Of a stretch of 64,000 nt of DNA, positions 46,678-54,926 are shown in pieces. Within the stretch, counting starts at the first letter, position 1. Each line of letters begins with the position of its first letter. The notes beneath the pieces are model-generated. The model did no database searches and was not told the origin of the DNA. It worked only from the letters and a program-made list of their open reading frames with translations. The DNA is from CBDCGJ01 sp965238305 (GTDB taxonomy: Bacteria; Pseudomonadota; Alphaproteobacteria; GCA-2731375): positions 4,154,001 to 4,218,000 of the forward strand of contig CBDEHK010000001.1 in assembly GCA_965238305.1 (NCBI GenBank), given 5' to 3'. The position numbers were made by a program, and so were the translations under genes.

Positions 46678-47838
46678 TTACCGAAGTTCACCCGAAACAG
46701 CCCGACGGAACAAAGCGGTATATTCTTCTGCCGTAAATTGAATGGGATTGCCGCCGGCTGACGGATCGACCTCAGCCATGGCTCCGACTTTTTCAGCTTG
46801 GGCCTCGTCAATGTTTATCTCGGCAAGTGAGTTCTGGATCGAAATCTCCGACCGCAACGCCAGGATCCAACCCATAAAACCATCGAAGCCACCGGACAAT
46901 CCTATCGCATTGGCCAGCCAAGCGATGTCGCTTTCAATCTTGGCACGGTTCTCTTGCAACACATAGGGCATGACAATGGCATTCAATAATCCATGATGAG
47001 CATCATAAAGTGCGCCCAACGGATGAGCGAGCGCATGCATGGCACCCAGGCCACGCTGAAAAGCGGTTGCACCCATGGAAGATGCCGCCATCATTTGGCT
47101 GCGTGCTTCGATGTTGTCGCCATCGGCTACGGCGACCAGAAGGTTTTCTTTGATCAGGCGAATGCCTTCGACTGCAATGCCGCGGGCCATGGGGTGATAT
47201 CCTGGTGAACAAAACGCTTCCAAATTATGGGACAATGCGTCCATGCCGGTTGCGGCGGTAAGAAAATCCGGTAAGCCCACGGTCAAAGCCGGGTCCGCAA
47301 TGACGACAGCAGGCAGCATATTCGGATGGAAAATGATCTGCTTCACGTGCTTGTCCATATCCGTGATGATGGACGCCCGGCCAACTTCCGAACCAGTTCC
47401 AGAGGTCGTCGGGACGGCAACAATTGGCGCTATGCCTTCTGGATCCGCCTGGGTCCAATTATCGCCAACGTCGACGAAATCCCATAATGGTCTGCTTTGC
47501 CCGGCCATTAAGGCAATCGCTTTGCCGGCGTCCAAAGCACTGCCGCCGCCAAAAGCAATAACACCGTCATGGCCCCCATCTCGATACGCCATCAATCCTG
47601 CAGTAACATTCTCTCCCGTCGGATTGCTTTTGATCGCCGAAAACACCGCAACCGAACAGCTAGCTGCCTTAAGATAACCAACCGCTTCCGCGATCATCGG
47701 TAAGGCAGCTAAACCTGGATCGGTCACAATCAGAGGATTTTGCGACCCCAAATCCCGACATGCCGCGCCCAACTCCGACAAGCGGCCGGCGCCAAAGCGC
47801 ATCGCGGTTGGGTAGTTCCAATTTCCGATAAGTGGCAA
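46678..47838 (-). CDS. Iron-containing alcohol dehydrogenase
   Basis: 386 residues starting at TTG 47838, with GGGAGA upstream; NWNYPTAMRFGAGRL is the usual family start, so little is missing. The NAD site is AFGGGSALDAGKAIAL. Metal ligands are expected in TGMDALSHNLEAF and in the double His region AMHALAHPLGALYDAHHG. It oxidises a primary alcohol or reduces the matching aldehyde. It is 12 bp upstream of the glutamine synthetase-like gene in one operon; a gamma-glutamylated amino alcohol or aldehyde is the likely intermediate. Confidence 0.92.
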   Translation of the reverse strand: MPLIGNWNYPTAMRFGAGRLSELGAACRDLGSQNPLIVTDPGLAALPMIAEAVGYLKAASCSVAVFSAIKSNPTGENVTAGLMAYRDGGHDGVIAFGGGSALDAGKAIALMAGQSRPLWDFVDVGDNWTQADPEGIAPIVAVPTTSGTGSEVGRASIITDMDKHVKQIIFHPNMLPAVVIADPALTVGLPDFLTAATGMDALSHNLEAFCSPGYHPMARGIAVEGIRLIKENLLVAVADGDNIEARSQMMAASSMGATAFQRGLGAMHALAHPLGALYDAHHGLLNAIVMPYVLQENRAKIESDIAWLANAIGLSGGFDGFMGWILALRSEISIQNSLAEINIDEAQAEKVGAMAEVDPSAGGNPIQFTAEEYTALFRRAVSGELR

Positions 47839-47948
47839 AGCCGATCTCCCGTCGCGATGATTATTATTCGTTCAATCTTATTGCTGCCAACTTAACAAGC
47901 TTTTGGCAACTAGCATTTTAACGGGAGAGTATTTTTCCCTTGGATTAA

Positions 47949-48644
47949 CTATCGATCGAGACGGTTGGCAATGCTTTCAAGGCGACGGGTGATTTGATCC
48001 AACGACTGAGATCGTTCTGACTTGGATTGTGCATTGGTGACGAACATGCCCGACGTCAGCAGGCGCATGAAATGGTTGATTATCTCATCAACATCGGTTT
48101 TTCTCGGATGCAAGCGCAGGGTCCGTGTCCCATATTCAAGGCCGCCGTAAAATACATCCCGCATCACAGGTAAAGGGACGTCTTGGCGAATTTCGCCACG
48201 ATTGATGCCGTCACGGATCACTTGGTCAAACACTTCCACGTATGTCCGGTTCCATTGATAACCCTCTGTATCTCGATATTCCGCCGATACTTTATGAGGT
48301 GTCATTGCCATTGTTAACATCGACCATTCCTGCGACACCCGGTCAAAATGGTGCCGCGCCAGGAATTCCAAACGTTCCACAGTCTCTTCCAGTCCCTTAA
48401 TCCCTTCGGCCGCATCATCGGTCAGGCGACCATAGAATTCTGTCGCCACCGCCATCAGCAACGCATTCTTGTTTTCGAAATAGAGATAGACGGTGCCTTC
48501 GGCAACGCCAGCAAGTTTGGCAATGCCCGCAATCTTGGCTTTCTCGAAGCCATGTTTTTGAAATTCAGCCCGCGCCGCGGCGATGATTGCCTGTTCCTTT
48601 TCTTCAACGCGTTGCCGGCGCGTTCTTGTTCGGGTTTCGTTCAT
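47949..48644 (-). CDS. TetR-family transcriptional regulator
   Basis: 231 residues. The N-terminal HTH (AKIAGIAKLAGVAEGTVYLYFENK, in parts) is followed by a ligand domain with no clear relative. The layout resembles FadR/LiuR-like TetR regulators of acyl-CoA genes. It is divergent from the AtuA operon that starts at 49012 and upstream of the dehydrogenase/ligase pair, so it could control either; the inverted repeat at 48893-48909 lies toward the AtuA operon. Its ATG overlaps the TGA of a small upstream ORF (ATGA). Confidence 0.9.
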   Translation of the reverse strand: MNETRTRTRRQRVEEKEQAIIAAARAEFQKHGFEKAKIAGIAKLAGVAEGTVYLYFENKNALLMAVATEFYGRLTDDAAEGIKGLEETVERLEFLARHHFDRVSQEWSMLTMAMTPHKVSAEYRDTEGYQWNRTYVEVFDQVIRDGINRGEIRQDVPLPVMRDVFYGGLEYGTRTLRLHPRKTDVDEIINHFMRLLTSGMFVTNAQSKSERSQSLDQITRRLESIANRLDR

Positions 48645-48859
48645 GATCGAAGTCCCATTTCGCGAACGGTCAAATCACACCTTATTTCCCCGGACTCGAC
48701 ACCGATCGCCATCACTTTGACTTCCGGATAGGCGCGTTCGACCGAATTCCCAGGCAGAAGGTCGGTGCCGTCCAATATCTGCAACGCTTCAGTTTTATGG
48801 AACCGGCGCACGGGTTTCCGGTACGCTCTGGGTTCCTCATTTTCAAAGGAAGTTCGCAT
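48641..48859 (-). CDS. Small protein coupled to the TetR gene, unknown function
   Basis: 72 residues. Real coding is supported by a good ribosome site (AGAGG 5 bp before the ATG at 48859) and an ATGA overlap with the TetR start. It has no signal peptide or TM helix; it begins basic (RAYRKPVRRFHK) and ends with a beta-like stretch (EVKVMAIGVESGEIRCDLTV). I do not recognise a family. It could be a regulator partner or a leader peptide that couples TetR translation. Confidence 0.5.
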   Translation of the reverse strand: MRTSFENEEPRAYRKPVRRFHKTEALQILDGTDLLPGNSVERAYPEVKVMAIGVESGEIRCDLTVREMGLRS

Positions 48860-48892
48860 TCGATCCTCTTTTTGAAAGGGTCATGTTCAATA

Positions 48893-48909
48893 AATGATCT
48901 TGACTCATT
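48893..48909. promoter_or_regulatory. Inverted repeat in the divergent promoter region of the AtuA operon
   Basis: AATGA and TCATT flank a 7-bp spacer. A TATAAC hexamer at 48909-48914 with TTCAAT 17 bp upstream could be a plus-strand promoter, so a repressor bound here would block it. The half-sites are short. Confidence 0.35.
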
Positions 48910-49011
48910 ATAACTGAATATGCTTCAATTACAAGATTAGTTGCCGCCAAGAATTGCCTCAAGGCTGAACCAAAGTCGGTTGCGGATATCCACGCAAGGG
49001 AAGGTAAACCT

Positions 49012-50625
49012 ATGTATCAGTTTCAACTGACAGAATCCCTGGTTCCTGCGCAGGAAGACGCCACGATTGAAGAAACAACCGTTGGTGGACTATTACGCAA
49101 GACGGCAGCGCTTCATCCCGAAGCCAGAGCGATGCTCGAAATCGGCATGGAAGGTGAAAGCGGCCGAGCTTGGACTTACCGTGAATTATTGGCCGATAGC
49201 GAAGAACTAGCTTTAGCTATGTCGACCCGATTTGCGCCGGGCGAACGGATTGTCGTGTGGGCCCCAAACATTCCCGAGTGGCTTATTGTTGAATATGCCT
49301 GCGCCCTTGCCGGCTTGGTTCTAGTAACCGCCAATCCAGGTTATCAGACACCGGAATTGCGCTACGTTTTGGAACAATCAGGATCGGCCGCTCTTTTCAC
49401 AGTCGAAAGTTATCGTGGCAACCCAATGGCCGATATCGCGGCGCAGGCCTGTGACGGCTTGTCTGCTGTCCGCGAGATTGTCGATATGAACGATCCGGCA
49501 GCCATGCAACGAAAAGGCGACCGTGCGCCCGCGCTATACCTAGCCTCGCCCGATGACGCTGCGCAGATTCAATATACTTCAGGCACCACTGGCTTTCCCA
49601 AAGGGGCCGTCCTTCATCACCGTGGCCTCACCAACAATGCGCGTTTGGTCGCAGAACGCAGTAAGATACATCTGAACTCAATTTACGCCAATTATATGCC
49701 AATGTTTCATACTAGCGGCTGCGCTGTCATTGCCCTTGGGTGCCTGCAAGTCGGATGTTGTATGTTGATGGTCAAAATCTTCGATCCAGCAATGGTCCTC
49801 CGGGTCACTGAACGTGAAGGTGTAACCGCTTCGGTCGGCGTCCCGACAATGCTGGTTGCAATGCTGGAAGTACTGGAGCATGAACCGCGCAATATGTCAT
49901 CGGTGGAGATGTCGATATCCGGTGGCTCGATGGTGGCGCCAGAATTAGTACGACGGGTACGCCAGGCATTCGATTGTGAATTTGAAACCGTGTACGGACA
50001 AACCGAAACGTCGCCGGTGGTCACCCAACACCATCATGATGATACACTTGACGATATCTGCAACAGCGTCGGCCAACCACTACCGCAAACCGCCATATCC
50101 ATCCGCAGCGTCGACGACAACAAAATTGTACCGATCGACATTGTTGGAGAAATCTGTGTGCAGGGCTATTGCAACATGATCGGTTATAACGCCAATGATG
50201 AAGCGACGGCGGAGACCATCGATAACGACGGTTGGCTGCACACCGGCGATCTTGGCGCTATGGACGCGCGCGGTTATGTAAGGATAACCGGACGGGTGAA
50301 GGAAATGATCATACGCGGCGGCGAAAATCTGTTCCCGGCAGAGATCGAAAACGTTCTGCTTGAGCATCCCGATGTGGCCGAAGTCGCAGTGGTTGGATTA
50401 CCGGATGAGAAATGGGGGGAAATTGTCGCTTGCTTCGTTCGCCCCGAATCTGGCCAGGCCGTCGATGTCCAGATACTTCGAGGACATTGCCGATCCCACA
50501 TGGCGGCGCAAAAAACACCGTCCGTTTGGTTTTCGGTGACGGAATATCCGCTCACCGGTTCCGGCAAAATACAGAAGTTTGCGCTCCGCGATGGCTTTCT
50601 CGCCGGCAAGTATGAAGCACTTTAA
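49012..50625 (+). CDS. Acyl-CoA ligase (AMP-forming, FadD/AtuH-like)
   Basis: 537 residues. The P-loop is YTSGTTGFPKG (about residue 185), the adenylate region is YGQTETSP, the hinge is HTGDLG with GRVKEMIIRGGENLFP, and the C-terminal catalytic Lys is in LTGSGKIQK. It activates a carboxylic acid with ATP and CoA in the cytoplasm. As first gene of the long operon containing AtuA and an acyl-CoA carboxylase, it should activate the branched or isoprenoid acid that the operon degrades. The ribosome site GGAAGG precedes the ATG. Confidence 0.93.
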   Translation: MYQFQLTESLVPAQEDATIEETTVGGLLRKTAALHPEARAMLEIGMEGESGRAWTYRELLADSEELALAMSTRFAPGERIVVWAPNIPEWLIVEYACALAGLVLVTANPGYQTPELRYVLEQSGSAALFTVESYRGNPMADIAAQACDGLSAVREIVDMNDPAAMQRKGDRAPALYLASPDDAAQIQYTSGTTGFPKGAVLHHRGLTNNARLVAERSKIHLNSIYANYMPMFHTSGCAVIALGCLQVGCCMLMVKIFDPAMVLRVTEREGVTASVGVPTMLVAMLEVLEHEPRNMSSVEMSISGGSMVAPELVRRVRQAFDCEFETVYGQTETSPVVTQHHHDDTLDDICNSVGQPLPQTAISIRSVDDNKIVPIDIVGEICVQGYCNMIGYNANDEATAETIDNDGWLHTGDLGAMDARGYVRITGRVKEMIIRGGENLFPAEIENVLLEHPDVAEVAVVGLPDEKWGEIVACFVRPESGQAVDVQILRGHCRSHMAAQKTPSVWFSVTEYPLTGSGKIQKFALRDGFLAGKYEAL

Positions 50626-50655
50626 CGACAAAAAACGAGGAATGAGGATAAGCAC

Positions 50656-52446
50656 GTGAGCGACAAAATCATCCGCATTGGCGGCGCCTGTGGTTATTGG
50701 GGCGAAAGCGCCATGGCGACACCGCAATTTCTGAAAGCTGGTGGGCTCGACTACATCGTCTATGACTATCTGGCTGAAATCACCATGTCGATTATGGCGC
50801 GGGCGCGGGCAAAAGATCCCGATGCCGGCTTCGCCCGCGACTTTGTTTCCGTCGTCCTGAAGGACAATATGGCAGAGATCGCGAAACAAGGTGTCAAGTT
50901 GATTACCAATGCGGGCGGCGTCAATCCGGCCTCTTGTGGCAAAGCGGCGCGGGCCCTGATCGCCGAACAGGGCCTCGACCTGAAAGTTGCCGTGATCGAA
51001 GGCGATGATTTGCTGGCGCGCAAGGACGAACTGGACGCCACCGAAATGTTTTCCGGTGAAGGGTTTCCCGAGCGCGAAAAACTGGCCAGTATCAACGCCT
51101 ATCTCGGCGCCTTCCCGATCGCGCGGGCGTTGGCTGAAGGAGCTGATATCGTCATCACTGGTCGCGCTGTCGATAGCGCCGTAACCCTTGGTGCCTGCAT
51201 CCACGAATTTGGCTGGAACGCGAACGATTGGGACAAACTCGCGAGTGGAACTTTAGCCGGCCACTTGCTCGAATGCGGTCCACAAGCTACCGGCGGCAAC
51301 TTCACAGACTGGCATCTTGTCGCCGACAGCATCGATCATATTGGCTATCCGATTGGCGAGATTTCCCCCGACGGCAGTTTCGTCATGAGCAAACCGGAGG
51401 ACACCGGCGGTATCGTCAATGTCGGCACCATCTCCGAACAAATGTTGTATGAAATCGGCGATCCACAAGCCTATATTGTCCCGGACGTGGTTTGTGACTT
51501 TTCTGACGTAAAGATTAGCCAGATTGCTGACAATCGGGTCAAAGTCGTTGGCACTCGGGGTTATCCCGCCACTTCTACCTATAAAGTCAGCGCCACTTAT
51601 GCCGACGGTTTTCGTGGCGGGTCGACCATGACTTTCTATGGCATTGATGCGGACAAAAAAGCGCAAACCTATGCGAACGCCGCCTTCAAACGCGCCCGCG
51701 CGTCCTTGCGCGCAAGCAACCTGGGGGACTTTAGTGAAACCAGCGTCGAAGTGATTGGCGCAGAAAGTCAGTTTGGTGCCCATCGCCACATCAATGGCGC
51801 GCGCGAAGTGGTTCTGAAATTTGCCGCCAAACACCCCGAAGCGGCGGCCATTGGAATATTGTTGAAAGAAGCGACCGGCCTTGGTCTGGCCACACCCCCC
51901 GGTCTATCCGGATTTTCCGGTGGCGGACGCGCAAGACCCTCCCCTGTCGTGCGACTGTTTTCGTTTTTGGTCGAAAAAGACGAAATTAAGATCGCTATCG
52001 ACTTGGGCGATAAACAGATCTCCTTCACGCCCGAAAAGACCGATATTTTTGATGAAAACCTAATAGAACGCCCTGAAGGACCTCCTGATCTGCCGGCTGA
52101 AGGCAATGCTGTCGAAATACCACTGATCGAGCTTGCCTGGGGCCGCAGCGGGGACAAAGGCAACAAAGCCAATGTTGGGATCATTGCCCGCGATGCAGCC
52201 TATCTGCCATATATCTGGTCCGCCCTGAGCGAAGACGTGATTGCCGATCGCTATGCCCATTTCCTCGAAGGCAAGGTCGCGCGTTTTCTGATGCCCGGTC
52301 CGAATGCGATAAATTTCCTGCTGGATGACGTTCTGGGCGGCGGTGGTGTTGCCAGTATACGTAACGACGCTCAGGCCAAAGGATATGCCCAAATTCTGCT
52401 AGATCACCCCATTCCCATTCCACGTGCGATGGCGGAGAAGCTTTGA
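50656..52446 (+). CDS. atuA: AtuA-family acyclic terpene utilisation protein (DUF1446)
   Basis: 596 residues with a GTG start preceded by GAGGATAAG. The N-terminal DUF1446 domain (IGGACGYWGES at the start, NAGGVNPASCG, ITGRAVDSAVTLG, LECGPQATGGNF) is followed by a C-terminal ferredoxin-fold domain of about 105 residues (ELAWGRSGDKGNKANVGIIA to the end). AtuA is needed for citronellol/geraniol breakdown in Pseudomonas, but its reaction is not established. Here both domains are fused. A second copy of the C-terminal domain is encoded at the right window edge. The TGA stop overlaps the carboxylase ATG (TGATG), implying coupled synthesis. Confidence 0.9.
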   Translation: MSDKIIRIGGACGYWGESAMATPQFLKAGGLDYIVYDYLAEITMSIMARARAKDPDAGFARDFVSVVLKDNMAEIAKQGVKLITNAGGVNPASCGKAARALIAEQGLDLKVAVIEGDDLLARKDELDATEMFSGEGFPEREKLASINAYLGAFPIARALAEGADIVITGRAVDSAVTLGACIHEFGWNANDWDKLASGTLAGHLLECGPQATGGNFTDWHLVADSIDHIGYPIGEISPDGSFVMSKPEDTGGIVNVGTISEQMLYEIGDPQAYIVPDVVCDFSDVKISQIADNRVKVVGTRGYPATSTYKVSATYADGFRGGSTMTFYGIDADKKAQTYANAAFKRARASLRASNLGDFSETSVEVIGAESQFGAHRHINGAREVVLKFAAKHPEAAAIGILLKEATGLGLATPPGLSGFSGGGRARPSPVVRLFSFLVEKDEIKIAIDLGDKQISFTPEKTDIFDENLIERPEGPPDLPAEGNAVEIPLIELAWGRSGDKGNKANVGIIARDAAYLPYIWSALSEDVIADRYAHFLEGKVARFLMPGPNAINFLLDDVLGGGGVASIRNDAQAKGYAQILLDHPIPIPRAMAEKL

Positions 52447-54068
52447 TGAGCGTTTTTGCGACCAAAATCCACCCCAATACAGAGACTTTCGCCACCAATC
52501 GACAGGACATGCTGTCATTGATGGCGGACTATTATGAAATCAAAGGCCGGGCTGAAGCAGCGTCGGAAAAACGCCGCGCGCGTTTTGAAGAGCGTGGTCA
52601 ATTGACGCCCCGGGAACGGCTGCTCCGCTTGCTAGATCCCGGCATGCCGTATCTTGAGCTTTATGGCCTGGCAAATTACATGGTCGACACCGACGACCGC
52701 AGCAAAACAATCCCTGGCGCCAGTTCATTGTCCGGCATCGGCTTCATCAACGGTGTCCGTTGCCTGGTCTATGTCGACGATAGCGGTATCAATGCCGGTG
52801 CCTCGACCCAGAAATCCGGGCAAAAAATCCGCGCCAGTTTGGACGTCGCGTTGCGCCACAAACTTCCGTTCGTCCACCTGGTTGAAAGCGCCGGCGCCAA
52901 TCTGATGCAATATCAAGTCGAATCCTGGGCCAATGGCGGTGGCATCTTCTATCGATTGGCATTGTTGAGCTCAGCCGGCATTCCAACCATCACAGTATTA
53001 CACGGACCGGCAACGGCAGGCGGCGCTTATATGCCAGGGATGAGTGATTATGTCATCAGCGTCAAAGGGCGCGGTCGGGCTTCCTTGGGCGGTGCGGCGT
53101 TGGTGCGCGCCGCCACCGGTGAAATCTCCGACGAAGAAGAATTAGCCGGCACCGAGATGCATGCAACGATTTCAGGACTGGTCGAATATACCGCCGAAGA
53201 CGATGCGCATGGCCTGTTGATCGCCCGCAGTTTGATCAAAAAACTGGACTGGAACAAAGCTTGTCCTAAACGCGATCGCAAACCCTTTGCTGCACCACAT
53301 CATGATCCTGACGAAATCGCCGGCTTGGTTCCGATCGATTACCGTAAACCTTACGATGTGCGAGAGCTGGTAGCCCGCTTCATCGATGGTTCGGAATTCG
53401 AAGACTTCAAACCGCGCTATGGCGTCTCGACGGTCTGTCTGCAGGCCAGCATTTATGGCAATGCCTGTGGCATTATCGGCAACAACGGCCCAATCGATCC
53501 GGCCGGTGCCACCAAAGGCGGTCAATTTTTCCAGCTATGCGATCAAGCCAATATCCCGATCATCTTCCTGAACAACACCACTGGCTACATGGTCGGAAAG
53601 GATTATGAGCATGGCGGTATGATCAAACATGGATCGAAAATGATCCAAGCCGTGTCGAATGTCAGTGTGCCAAAATTGACGCTGTATATTGGCGCCAGTT
53701 TTGGGGCCGGCAACTATGGCATGGGCGGTTATGGCTATGAGCCGGACTTCCTGTTTGCCTGGCCTAACGCCATTACCGGCGTGATGGGCGGCGAGCAAGC
53801 GGCTTTGACGATGGATCAAGTGGCCCGCGGCAGCGCTGTCAGGCGCGGCGAAGAAGTCGACGAAGAAGCGTTGCAGGCGCAAAAGGAACGCCTGATCAAA
53901 CATTTCGATGATCAGTCGGATGCCTTCTACACCTCCGGCCAGATGCTGGATCAGGGTGTGATCGATCCGCGCGACACGCGCCGGGTCCTCGGCTTCGCAT
54001 TAGAGACCTGCTGGGAAGCCCGTAACCGTCACGTCAACCCAAACAGTTTCGGCGTCGCCCGGATGTAA
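52446..54068 (+). CDS. Acyl-CoA carboxylase carboxyltransferase subunit (AtuC/LiuB-like)
   Basis: 540 residues from the ATG at 52446. The two crotonase-like halves are complete: biotin and CoA pockets with LVESAGANL, GPATAGGAYMPGMSD, then NTTGYMVGKDYEHGG and GASFGAGNYGMGG. It transfers carboxyl from biotin to an acyl-CoA. In methylcrotonyl-CoA carboxylases a Phe blocks the acyl pocket (HFGRIF); here the aligned stretch is NGGGIF with Gly164, the residue reported for geranyl-CoA carboxylase. This, and the AtuA neighbour, favours a longer substrate such as geranyl-CoA. The biotin carboxylase partner is encoded two genes downstream. Confidence 0.92.
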   Translation: MSVFATKIHPNTETFATNRQDMLSLMADYYEIKGRAEAASEKRRARFEERGQLTPRERLLRLLDPGMPYLELYGLANYMVDTDDRSKTIPGASSLSGIGFINGVRCLVYVDDSGINAGASTQKSGQKIRASLDVALRHKLPFVHLVESAGANLMQYQVESWANGGGIFYRLALLSSAGIPTITVLHGPATAGGAYMPGMSDYVISVKGRGRASLGGAALVRAATGEISDEEELAGTEMHATISGLVEYTAEDDAHGLLIARSLIKKLDWNKACPKRDRKPFAAPHHDPDEIAGLVPIDYRKPYDVRELVARFIDGSEFEDFKPRYGVSTVCLQASIYGNACGIIGNNGPIDPAGATKGGQFFQLCDQANIPIIFLNNTTGYMVGKDYEHGGMIKHGSKMIQAVSNVSVPKLTLYIGASFGAGNYGMGGYGYEPDFLFAWPNAITGVMGGEQAALTMDQVARGSAVRRGEEVDEEALQAQKERLIKHFDDQSDAFYTSGQMLDQGVIDPRDTRRVLGFALETCWEARNRHVNPNSFGVARM

Positions 54069-54087
54069 CGAATAAGTGGAAATGGAA

Positions 54088-54894
54088 ATGAGCAACCTAC
54101 CGAAAACTGAATGTCTAGTTCTTGAAGAAAACAATGGCTGGCTAACCATTTGGTTCAACCGGCCGGAAAATCGCAACGCCCTTTCGAAAGACCTGACGGC
54201 GGAATTGCGCGCAACCTTAACCGCCGTGCACGACGACCGTTCGATCCGCGGAATTACGTTACGCGGCAAGGGCGGAGTTTTCTGTGCCGGCGGCGACTTA
54301 AAAGGCTTCAAATCGAACTATCAAGCTGGCGAACGCACGATCAACGATGTTGCAGCTTCCAGTCGAGTTGGTGGCCAAATGTTCGATCAAATCAACGAGA
54401 TGCCGCAGGTTGTTGTGATATTAGTTGAAGGCGCTGCAATAGCGGGCGGCCTAGGTATGGTTTGCACCGGTGATGTGGTCGCCGTAACCGCAGATGCCAA
54501 ATTTTCCATGACCGAAACTACACTTGGCATTCCCCCGGCACAGATCGCGCCCTTCGTGGCACAACGCCTGGGACTTAGAACCGCGCGCCGTTTGATGGTG
54601 ACAGCAGCTCGTTTCAATGGTGACGAAGCCGGCAAGCTTGGCCTGGCTGACTTTGTCGTGGCGGATGCCGGGGGCCTAGACGAAGTCGAAGCACAGGTCA
54701 AAAAACAAGTCATGCGATGCGCGCCTGGCGCCAATGCCGTAACCAAAGAGATTGTATTGGCCACGCGCTATCTCGACCGCAACGACATGCTCGACTTCGC
54801 GGCCGAAGGATTTGCCGGCTGTATGCTCAGCGATGAAGGGCGGGAGGGCGTTGCCTCCTTTCTTGAGAAACGCAAACCTTACTGGGCCGAATAA
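54088..54894 (+). CDS. Enoyl-CoA hydratase/isomerase (AtuE/LiuC-like)
   Basis: 268 residues from the ATG at 54088, chosen over upstream in-frame GTG and ATG codons at 54076 and 54082. The crotonase fold shows NRPENRNALS, the first oxyanion loop GVFCAGGDLKGF and the second VEGAAIAGGLGMVCTGDVV. The first catalytic Glu position in the LGIPPAQIAP region is not the classical Glu, so it may act as an isohexenylglutaconyl-CoA-type hydratase or a lyase rather than a simple crotonase. It sits between the two carboxylase subunit genes, as atuE does in the Pseudomonas atu cluster. Confidence 0.87.
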   Translation: MSNLPKTECLVLEENNGWLTIWFNRPENRNALSKDLTAELRATLTAVHDDRSIRGITLRGKGGVFCAGGDLKGFKSNYQAGERTINDVAASSRVGGQMFDQINEMPQVVVILVEGAAIAGGLGMVCTGDVVAVTADAKFSMTETTLGIPPAQIAPFVAQRLGLRTARRLMVTAARFNGDEAGKLGLADFVVADAGGLDEVEAQVKKQVMRCAPGANAVTKEIVLATRYLDRNDMLDFAAEGFAGCMLSDEGREGVASFLEKRKPYWAE

Positions 54895-54926
54895 CCGCCG
54901 CCGGAAATCCCTAAGGAACCAAATTC

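Noticed and set aside
50398..51204. 268-codon open frame on the minus strand
   Set aside because: It is antisense to the acyl-CoA ligase end and AtuA start, both well supported.
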